From positions 62,001 through 126,000 of the forward strand of contig NZ_FRXO01000002.1 in the NCBI RefSeq assembly GCF_900148505.1: DNA of 64,000 nt, given 5' to 3'. Source of the DNA: Pseudoxanthobacter soli DSM 19599 (GTDB lineage Bacteria > Pseudomonadota > Alphaproteobacteria > Rhizobiales > Segnochrobactraceae). Position 1 is the first letter of the stretch; each line of letters starts with the position of its first letter. The notes under the pieces were generated by a model. That model did not search any database. It had not been told where the DNA came from and was given only the letters and a program-made list of their open reading frames with translations. A program made the position numbers and the translations under genes. Of the stretch, positions 57,781 through 64,000 are shown in pieces.

Positions 57781-58395
57781 TTATAGCCCATCCGGCAGGG
57801 GGAAGAACGTTCCGCCGCCCCAGAGCCCGAGGCCGGCACCGCCGGGCCCCGGTTCGAGCCGGCCGGCGAGTTCCATCGCCACCGCGCGCGTCGCCAGCGC
57901 CTCCAGCCCGCCCCGCACGAGGATATAGGGCTTGAACCCGCCTGTCTCCGCTTCGACGGCGAAACGGAGCGGATGGTGTTCTCCGGCCTCGATCACGTCG
58001 CCGAAGCCGGTGCGGAACGTCAGCCGCGCGGCGGGTCCCTCGCCTTCGGCGTGGACCTCGACCGCCGCGAGCGGCGCATCCTCGACGACGATGCGCACCT
58101 TCTCGACGGGCGTCACCAGCCAGAAGGTGCCGTCCTCGTCGCGCCGCAGGATCGAGGCGAACAATGCGGCGAGCGCCTGCCGGCGGATCGGCCGGCCTTC
58201 GTGGAACCACGTGCCGTCGCGGGCGATGCGCATGTCGATGGCGCCGCAATCGGGCGGGTTCCAGCGCTCCACCGGTCGAGGCCCGGCGCCGGCACCGGCG
58301 CGCGCCAACAGCGCGGCGAGCCCTGCGGCCTCGCCATCCGCCGCCGAGGCGGGCGAAATCGCGGTGTCGGCGGCATCCCCCTCCGACCGTATCAT
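57781..58395 (-). CDS. DUF1285 family protein
   Basis: 204 residues. The conserved part begins ERWNPPDCGAIDMRIARDGT (about 43) and includes WFHEGRPIRRQALAALFASIL and FWLVTPVEKVRIVVEDAP. DUF1285 is cytoplasmic and widespread in alphaproteobacteria; no function is established. GGAGGAACGG precedes ATG 58395, a strong ribosome site. It is the first gene of the DUF1285-CoAse-DUF6111-cca operon, and the palindromic repeat copy B lies upstream. Confidence 0.87.
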   Translation of the reverse strand: MIRSEGDAADTAISPASAADGEAAGLAALLARAGAGAGPRPVERWNPPDCGAIDMRIARDGTWFHEGRPIRRQALAALFASILRRDEDGTFWLVTPVEKVRIVVEDAPLAAVEVHAEGEGPAARLTFRTGFGDVIEAGEHHPLRFAVEAETGGFKPYILVRGGLEALATRAVAMELAGRLEPGPGGAGLGLWGGGTFFPLPDGL

Positions 58396-59085
58396 TCCCG
58401 TTCCTCCGTCGTGGCCCCGGCGGGCTGGCTCGATGCTTGCTTGTTTTCCAGCGGAATTTATCCCGACGAGAGTGCTTTCCGATCTGATGGAATCATCAGA
58501 TCGACCAGAAATCGCTCCCGATTCAAAAGTCTGAGCATATCCTTGCCGTTCAGATCGCTTCGATCTGAACGGGATAGGCTCTAGGTAGTGCGCGCGGGCG
58601 CCTGCGGCAACGAACGGACACAGCCGCCGCCGTTTCGGCGATGGCGCGGTTGTGAAGAGATCAATCGGAAGATTGCCGGCCGGCGCGATGATGGCGCCAC
58701 GATTCCGCCCGCCTTGGCCGGTCGTATGCAAGTTTACGCCGAGTGGGCGAGAGACCGGCGCTCGAGACACTCGGCGCGTGGACGAAGGCTCTCGGTGCCG
58801 CCTGCAGCGCGAGCGCACGGGATCCGGCCTCCAGCCCGCGTCGGTCGCGCCCGCTTGAGGGGCGAGAGCGGCGGGGCATGACCATGCGGAGCTGAGCGTG
58901 CGGGGCTGAGGACAGGTGGCGGGGAAATGCCCGCTTTCGACGCACCGGGCGGCGCGGGTCACGCGGAAATGGTGGATTGCCGCGCGTTTGGGCATCATAT
59001 GGGTTCGCAGGGACCGGCCGCAGCGATACGGGCGACGTCCGCCGCAGGGCGATCCGGGCAGGACCGGCTACGAAAGGAAGGCTTC
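58396..59085. other. Divergent intergenic region DUF1285 / moxR
   Basis: 690 bp holding the repeat copy B at 58468-58583 and GC-rich sequence without a recognisable gene. The promoters of both flanking operons must lie here. Confidence 0.6.
58468..58583. repeat. Dispersed palindromic intergenic repeat, full copy B
   Basis: 116 bp aligning end to end with copy A at 44871: AGAGTGCTTTCCGATC at the left, GAGCATATCC and TTCAGATCG-CTT-CGATCTGAA near the right, ending GGCTCTA. It lies upstream of the DUF1285 gene. Confidence 0.85.
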
Positions 59086-60093
59086 ATGAGCGCGATCACC
59101 GACACCCGCGAGGCCGATCCGGCGCAGGTCGTTGCCGAGGCGGAGGCCGCCGTCGCGCGCCTTGCCGCCGCGAAGGCGGAGATCGGCCGGGTGATCTTCG
59201 GCCAGGAGCAGGTGGTGGAGCGCACGCTCGTCACGCTGATTTCCGGCGGCCACGGCCTGCTGGTCGGCGTGCCCGGTCTCGCCAAGACCAAGCTCGTCAC
59301 CACTCTCGGCACCGTGCTCGGGCTCGATGCCCGCCGCATCCAGTTCACGCCGGACCTGATGCCGAGCGACATTCTCGGCACCGAGGTGCTGGAACAGGCA
59401 GCCGACGGCAGCCGCTCGTTCCGCTTCCTGCGCGGGCCGGTGTTCGCCCAGCTGCTGATGGCCGACGAAATCAACCGCGCGAGCCCGCGCACCCAGTCGG
59501 CGCTGTTGCAGGCGATGCAGGAGAGCCACGTCACCGTGGCCGGCCAGCGCCACGACCTGCCGCGGCCGTTCCACGTGCTCGCCACCCAGAACCCGCTGGA
59601 GCAGGAGGGCACCTATCCCCTGCCCGAAGCCCAGCTCGACCGCTTCCTGCTGCAGATCGACGTGCACTATCCCGACCGCGACGCCGAGCGGCGCATCCTG
59701 ATCGAGACCACCGGCAACGACGAGGCCGAGCCCCGCGCGGTGCTGTCGACCGACGAACTGACCGGCTTCCAGCGCCTCGTCCGACGACTGCCGGTCGGCA
59801 CCTCTGTGGTGGAGGCGATCCTCGATCTGGTGCGCTCGGCCCGGCCGGGCGAAAGCACCTCGCCGGCCGCCGCCGCCATCGCCTGGGGCCCGGGCCCGCG
59901 CGCCAGTCAGGCGCTGATGCTGGCGGTGCGCGCCCGTGCGCTGCTCGACGGGCGGCTCGCGCCCTCCGTCGACGACGTGGTGGCGCTGGCGGTGCCGGTG
60001 CTGCAGCACCGCATGGCGCTGACCTTCGCCGCCCGCGCGGAAGGCGCGACGGTGCGCGGCGTGGTCGACCGGCTGGTGGCGCCGCTGCGCTGA
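59086..60093 (+). CDS. MoxR-family AAA+ ATPase
   Basis: 335 residues. Walker A is modified: GVPGLAKTKLVT, as in MoxR proteins. Walker B is LLMADEINRASPRTQSALLQAM; then TQNPLEQEGTYPLPEAQLDRF with sensor 1 and the arginine finger. The C-terminal lid includes GPGPRASQALMLAVRA. MoxR ATPases act as chaperones for partner vWA/DUF58 proteins, and the next gene encodes one. AAAGGAAGG precedes ATG 59086, which fixes the start. Confidence 0.95.
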   Translation: MSAITDTREADPAQVVAEAEAAVARLAAAKAEIGRVIFGQEQVVERTLVTLISGGHGLLVGVPGLAKTKLVTTLGTVLGLDARRIQFTPDLMPSDILGTEVLEQAADGSRSFRFLRGPVFAQLLMADEINRASPRTQSALLQAMQESHVTVAGQRHDLPRPFHVLATQNPLEQEGTYPLPEAQLDRFLLQIDVHYPDRDAERRILIETTGNDEAEPRAVLSTDELTGFQRLVRRLPVGTSVVEAILDLVRSARPGESTSPAAAAIAWGPGPRASQALMLAVRARALLDGRLAPSVDDVVALAVPVLQHRMALTFAARAEGATVRGVVDRLVAPLR

Positions 60094-60137
60094 CGCCCCC
60101 AGGACTTCGAAACGAACACGCGGACGGAAACGGGCCT

Positions 60138-61118
60138 TTGAGCATCACGGCATCCACGGCGGCATCAGGCGGGACAGGCGGAGCGGACCGGGCGAAGGCG
60201 GTGCGGACCCTCGCGGGCGCTCCCGGCCCGGACGCCCGCACCGTCGAGGCCAAGGCCCTCTCCGCCGCCCTGCCCGAGCTTCTGGTGGAGGCGCAGAGGG
60301 TTGCCGCCAGCGTCGTCGCCGGCTGGCACGGCCGCCGCCGGCCCGGCGCCGGCGAGACCTTCTGGCAGTTCCGGCCGTTCATCTCCGGCGAACCGGCGCA
60401 CCGGATCGACTGGCGCCGCTCCGCCCGCGACGATCACCTCTATGTGCGCGAGCGCGAGTGGGAAGCCGCGCACACCATTTGGCTCTGGGCCGACATGTCC
60501 GTCTCGATGGCGTTCCGCTCGCCGCTCTCCAACGTCGTGAAGCGGGACCGGGCGGTGGTGCTGATGATCGCGCTCGCCGAACTCGCCGCGCGCGGCGGCG
60601 AACGCGTCGGCGCGCTCGGGCTCGCCCCTCCGGTCGCGAGCCGCAATGCCGCCGAGCGCATCGCCACCGCGCTGATGCATCGCGGCGACGAGCCGGTCGC
60701 GTCCGGGCTGCCGGCCATCGGCGAAGTCCGCGGCTTCAGCGACGTGGTGGCGATCGGCGACCTGATCGACCCGGTTGACGACCTCGTCGGCTGGATCGAG
60801 GGGCTCGCCGGCCGCGGCGTGCGCGGCCATCTCGTTCAGGTGCTGGACCCGGCCGAGGAAACCTTCCCGTTCGACGGGCGCACCGAGTTCGAGGACCCGG
60901 AGACCGGCGCCCGGCTGGTGGCCGGACGGGCCGAGGACTGGCGCGCGGCCTATCGCGACCGCCTGGCCGCCCACCGCGAGACGGTGCGCGCCGCCGCGAT
61001 CCGCGCCGGCTGGTCGTTCATCGTCCACCACACGGACCGCCCCGCCTCCGAGGCGCTGCTTGCCGTTCACGCGGCGCTGTCGGGCAGCGGCGGCATGGCC
61101 GGCGGGAGACAGTTCTGA
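60138..61118 (+). CDS. DUF58 domain protein (MoxR partner)
   Basis: 326 residues. The DUF58 signature is FRPFISGEPAHRIDWRRSARDDHLYVREREWE, here seen as the conserved IDWRRSAR core near 95-102. It is followed by a vWA-like fold with a degenerate MIDAS (WLWADMSVSM). The TTG at 60138 is the best start: GGAAACGGG lies upstream and no ATG/GTG fits. It lies 44 bp after moxR, and its TGA overlaps the next ATG by one base, so the three genes are coupled. Function is unknown; possibly envelope stress or protein maturation. Confidence 0.88.
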   Translation: MSITASTAASGGTGGADRAKAVRTLAGAPGPDARTVEAKALSAALPELLVEAQRVAASVVAGWHGRRRPGAGETFWQFRPFISGEPAHRIDWRRSARDDHLYVREREWEAAHTIWLWADMSVSMAFRSPLSNVVKRDRAVVLMIALAELAARGGERVGALGLAPPVASRNAAERIATALMHRGDEPVASGLPAIGEVRGFSDVVAIGDLIDPVDDLVGWIEGLAGRGVRGHLVQVLDPAEETFPFDGRTEFEDPETGARLVAGRAEDWRAAYRDRLAAHRETVRAAAIRAGWSFIVHHTDRPASEALLAVHAALSGSGGMAGGRQF

Positions 61119-63985
61119 TGGGGTTCCTGCCGCTCGGCTTCGCCGCCCCCGCCGTTCTCGGCGCGCTCGCCCTGCTGCCGGTGATCTGGTGGCTGCTGCG
61201 GCTGACGCCGCCGCGGCCGCGGCGGGTGGCGTTCCCGCCGACCCGGCTGCTCGCCGATCTGGCGCGCCGCGAGGAGACCCCGGCCCATAGCCCGTGGTGG
61301 CTGGTGCTGCTGCGGCTGGCGCTCGCCGCCGCGCTGATCGTGGCGCTCGCCGGCCCGATGTGGCGGCCGACGCCCGGCCTCGGCGCCGGCAGCGGCCCGC
61401 TCTTGCTTCTGGTCGACAACGGCTGGGCCGCGGGACCGGACTGGGAGGCGCGCGAGAAGGCGGCGGAGGAAGCGATCGACGGCGCCGAGCGCGACGGCCG
61501 CGCCGTGTCGCTGGTCGCGACCGCCGAAGGCACACGGCAGGACTTCGCGCCGACAACGGCCGCCGCCGCGCGCGAGCGGCTGGCCGCGCTGGCGCCGCGC
61601 CCGTGGCAGACCGACCGTGCCGCGATCGCCGCGGCGCTTCCCGCCGCCTTCACGGAGACGCCGCCGGGCTTGACCGTGTTTATCAGCGACCGGCTGGCGG
61701 CCAAAGACGACGGCTTCACCGCCGCGCTGGAGGCGCTCGGTTCCGGGCCGGTGACGATCCTTGAGGACCACCGCAAGGACCCCCTTGCCATCGCCGGGCT
61801 CGACAACACCGCCGATGCGCTCTCCGTTCGCCTCGCACGGCTGCCGCCCGCCGCCGGAAACGGCTTGCCCGGGCCGTTCGCCGTGCGCGCGGTCGACGAG
61901 AAGGGCTTCGAGATCGGCACCGTGCAGGCATCGTTCGAAGGCACCGCCGCCGGGGCCGTCGCCCGCTTCGACCTGCCGACGGAGCTTCGCAACGACATCG
62001 CCCGCTTCGAGATCGCCGGCGAGAGAAGCGCCGGCGCGGTGCATCTGGTGGACGACCGCTGGCGGCGGCGCACCGTCGGGCTGATCTCCGGCGGCAATGC
62101 CGACCTCGCCCAGCCGCTGCTGTCGCCACTGCATTATCTTTCGCAGGCGCTCGCCCCCTATGCCGACCTGCGCGAGCCGCGCGAGACCGAGGTCGATGCC
62201 TCCGTCGAGCGGCTGATCGGGGACGGCGTTTCCGTGATCGCGCTCGCCGATATCGGCCGCCTGCCCGGCCCGGCGCACGACGCGCTGTCGGCGTGGGTGG
62301 ACAAGGGCGGCGTGCTGGTGCGGTTCGCCGGCCCGCGGCTTGCCGCCGGCAACGACGACGACCTCGTGCCGGTGCGGCTGCGCCAGGGCGGGCGGGTGCT
62401 CGGCGGCACGCTGTCATGGGAGAACCCGCAGCCGCTCGCCGCGTTCTCGCCGGCGAGCCCGTTCGCCGGCCTTCAGGTGCCGGACGACGTGACCGTGACC
62501 CGGCAGGTGCTGGCCGAGCCGGACGCCGACCTCGGCGAGCACACCTGGGCGAGCCTTGCGGACGGCACGCCGCTGGTGACGGCGCGCAAGCGCGGCGAAG
62601 GCTGGATCGTGCTGTTCCACGTCACCGCCGACACCGCGTGGTCGAACCTGCCGCTGTCGGGCACGTTCGTGGAGATGCTGCGCCGGATCGTGGCGTTCTC
62701 GGCCGCCGGTTCGGGCAGCGGCGAAGTGGCGAGCGGCCAGCCGCTGCCGCCGGTGAGCGTGCTCGACGGCCTCGGACGGCTGGTGCCGCCGGGACCGGAC
62801 GTGCAGCCGATCGCCCCCGGGACGGATCTCGACAAGGCCCCGATCGGCCCGACCCATCCGCCCGGGCTCTACGGCGCCGAGCAGGCCTATCGCGTTCTGA
62901 ACCTGTTCAGCGGCGCGGTGACGCTGACGCCGTTCGATCCCGGCGCGCTGGGCGGCCGTGCCCACCGCGCCGACCTTGCGACCGAAGGGCCGGTGGACCT
63001 GAAACCGTGGCTGCTGGGGGCCGTCATGATCCTGTTCCTCGCCGACAGCCTCGTCGTGCTCCTGCTCGGCCGTGGCCTCGGATGGCGGCGCCCGGCGGCC
63101 GCGGCGTCGCTGATCGCGGCGGCGCTTCTCGCCGCGCCGCTGCTGGTCGCGCCCTCCGGCCCGGCCCGGGCGGCCGAGCCCACCGCGTCCGCGAGCGCCC
63201 CCGCGCCGGCCAGCGATCCCGCCGCCGTGCGGTTCGCAGAGGAGGCGACGACGGCGACGCGGATCGGCTACGTCACCACCGGCAACGCCACCATCGACGA
63301 GGAAAGCCGCCTCGGTCTCGAGGGGCTCACCCGCTTTCTCGGCGAGCGCACCGCGCTGGAGGCCGGTGCGCCGATGCCGATCGACATCGAACGCGACGAG
63401 CTTGCGTTCTTTCCGGTGATCTACTGGCCGATCGACCCCGACCAGCCGAAGCCCTCCGAGAAGGCGATGGCCCGGATCGACGCCTACATGCGCAATGGCG
63501 GCACCATCCTGTTCGACACGCGCGACCAGCTTTCCAACACCGGCGGCTCGGTCGGACCGGCGACGGCGAAGCTGCGCGAGATTCTCGACGGCCTCGACAT
63601 TCCGCCGCTGGAGCCGGTGCCGCCCGATCACGTGCTGACCAAGGCGTTCTATCTGCTGCAGGACTTCCCCGGACGGTGGGACGGTAGCCCGCTGTGGGTG
63701 GAAGCCAGCGAGCCGGCGGAGGGCGACGGCGAAGGCGGCACGGCGACGAGGCCGGTGCGCTCCGGCGACGGCGTATCGCCGATCATCATCACTGCCAACG
63801 ACTTCGCCGGCGCCTGGGCGGTATCGGACACGGGCGACTGGCTCTATCCGACGGTGCCGGCGGATTCCGGACAGCGCGAGCACGCCATCCGCTCCGGCAT
63901 CAACATCGTGATGTACGCGCTGACCGGCAACTACAAGGCCGACCAGGTGCATGTGCCGGCGCTGCTGGAGCGGCTCGGCCAGTGA
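61118..63985 (+). CDS. BatA/DUF4159 double-domain membrane protein
   Basis: 955 residues. The N-terminus is the BatA-type module: helix 1 (PAVLGALALLPVIWWLL), RLTPPRPRRVAFPPTRLL, then helix 2 (WLVLLRLALAAALIVALAGP). A large extracytoplasmic part follows, two helices at about 630-690 (LLGAVMILFLADSLVVLLLG and a second), and a C-terminal DUF4159 domain from about 705 (IGYVTTGNATIDEESRLGLE ... FPVIYWPID). It is the third gene of the moxR operon and belongs to the same envelope system. The start overlaps the DUF58 stop (TGATG); its own stop overlaps a GTG, so another gene follows. Confidence 0.88.
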   Translation: MGFLPLGFAAPAVLGALALLPVIWWLLRLTPPRPRRVAFPPTRLLADLARREETPAHSPWWLVLLRLALAAALIVALAGPMWRPTPGLGAGSGPLLLLVDNGWAAGPDWEAREKAAEEAIDGAERDGRAVSLVATAEGTRQDFAPTTAAAARERLAALAPRPWQTDRAAIAAALPAAFTETPPGLTVFISDRLAAKDDGFTAALEALGSGPVTILEDHRKDPLAIAGLDNTADALSVRLARLPPAAGNGLPGPFAVRAVDEKGFEIGTVQASFEGTAAGAVARFDLPTELRNDIARFEIAGERSAGAVHLVDDRWRRRTVGLISGGNADLAQPLLSPLHYLSQALAPYADLREPRETEVDASVERLIGDGVSVIALADIGRLPGPAHDALSAWVDKGGVLVRFAGPRLAAGNDDDLVPVRLRQGGRVLGGTLSWENPQPLAAFSPASPFAGLQVPDDVTVTRQVLAEPDADLGEHTWASLADGTPLVTARKRGEGWIVLFHVTADTAWSNLPLSGTFVEMLRRIVAFSAAGSGSGEVASGQPLPPVSVLDGLGRLVPPGPDVQPIAPGTDLDKAPIGPTHPPGLYGAEQAYRVLNLFSGAVTLTPFDPGALGGRAHRADLATEGPVDLKPWLLGAVMILFLADSLVVLLLGRGLGWRRPAAAASLIAAALLAAPLLVAPSGPARAAEPTASASAPAPASDPAAVRFAEEATTATRIGYVTTGNATIDEESRLGLEGLTRFLGERTALEAGAPMPIDIERDELAFFPVIYWPIDPDQPKPSEKAMARIDAYMRNGGTILFDTRDQLSNTGGSVGPATAKLREILDGLDIPPLEPVPPDHVLTKAFYLLQDFPGRWDGSPLWVEASEPAEGDGEGGTATRPVRSGDGVSPIIITANDFAGAWAVSDTGDWLYPTVPADSGQREHAIRSGINIVMYALTGNYKADQVHVPALLERLGQ

Positions 63986-64000
63986 TCTGGCGAGCGGTCC
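63982..64000 (+). CDS. Start of next gene in the moxR operon (truncated by window)
   Basis: A GTG overlaps the preceding TGA (GTGA) and opens a frame reading MIWRAV before the window ends. The overlap style is the same as in the rest of the operon. Too little is present to name the product. Confidence 0.4.

Overview
The window is very GC-rich, gene-dense chromosomal DNA from an alphaproteobacterium, most likely of the order Hyphomicrobiales (Rhizobiales). The evidence is gene content: an ActS/ActR (RegB/RegA) redox pair, a tkt-gap-pgk-fba-thiE-like sugar-phosphate cluster, small families typical of the order (DUF2852, DUF2244, DUF6111, DUF1285, a UbiK-like factor, Ada without its N-terminal domain), a helix-hairpin-helix tail fused to a PHB depolymerase, and dispersed palindromic intergenic repeats. 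No rRNA, tRNA, CRISPR array, prophage or insertion sequence was recognised.

Layout. 1-2585: end of a Cu(I) P-type ATPase and a Tat-exported multicopper oxidase (copper detoxification). 2.7-3.7 kb: proline iminopeptidase. 3.7-13.1 kb, minus strand: transketolase, GAPDH, phosphoglycerate kinase, class I aldolase, a divergent ThiE-like protein and a very large Pro/Ala-rich Sel1-repeat protein; the last three overlap and are probably translationally coupled. 13.1-16.3 kb: PHB depolymerase fused to an HhH domain, preceded by a palindrome that could be a PhaR operator, then a DUF2852 membrane protein. 16.4-19.8 kb: an accessory island with two two-gene operons of double-glycine-leader peptides. One pair is glycine-zipper-like and the other is Pro/Cys repeat-like. 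Both operons sit behind a duplicated upstream region of about 300 bp, and a secreted protein of unknown function lies between them. 19.8-31.6 kb: housekeeping and DNA-repair genes (YgjP-like protease, AEC transporter, GluQ, AlkA-like glycosylase, esterase, HNH nuclease, Ada, Nth, ruvCAB). 31.6-42.2 kb: a large single-TM protein, purA, EamA transporter, MscS channel, GNAT, ppa, metallopeptidase, DsbB and YqaA. 42.5-44.6 kb: actR/actS. 45-48.8 kb: TetR, proC, YbjN, UbiK, thioesterase. 48.9-55.4 kb: a molybdate operon with a perfect ModE-type palindrome upstream, in which a 3.4-kb autotransporter gene sits between modB and modC; its passenger carries two DTG motifs of a pepsin-like protease. 55.4-58.4 kb, minus strand: DUF1285, CoA pyrophosphatase, DUF6111 and CCA tRNA nucleotidyltransferase. 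59.1-64 kb: a MoxR-DUF58-BatA/DUF4159 operon that runs off the end of the window.

The most unusual pieces are the double-glycine peptide island, the aspartic-protease autotransporter interrupting the mod operon, and the PHB depolymerase-HhH fusion. Domain assignments come from reading motifs; no database search was run.
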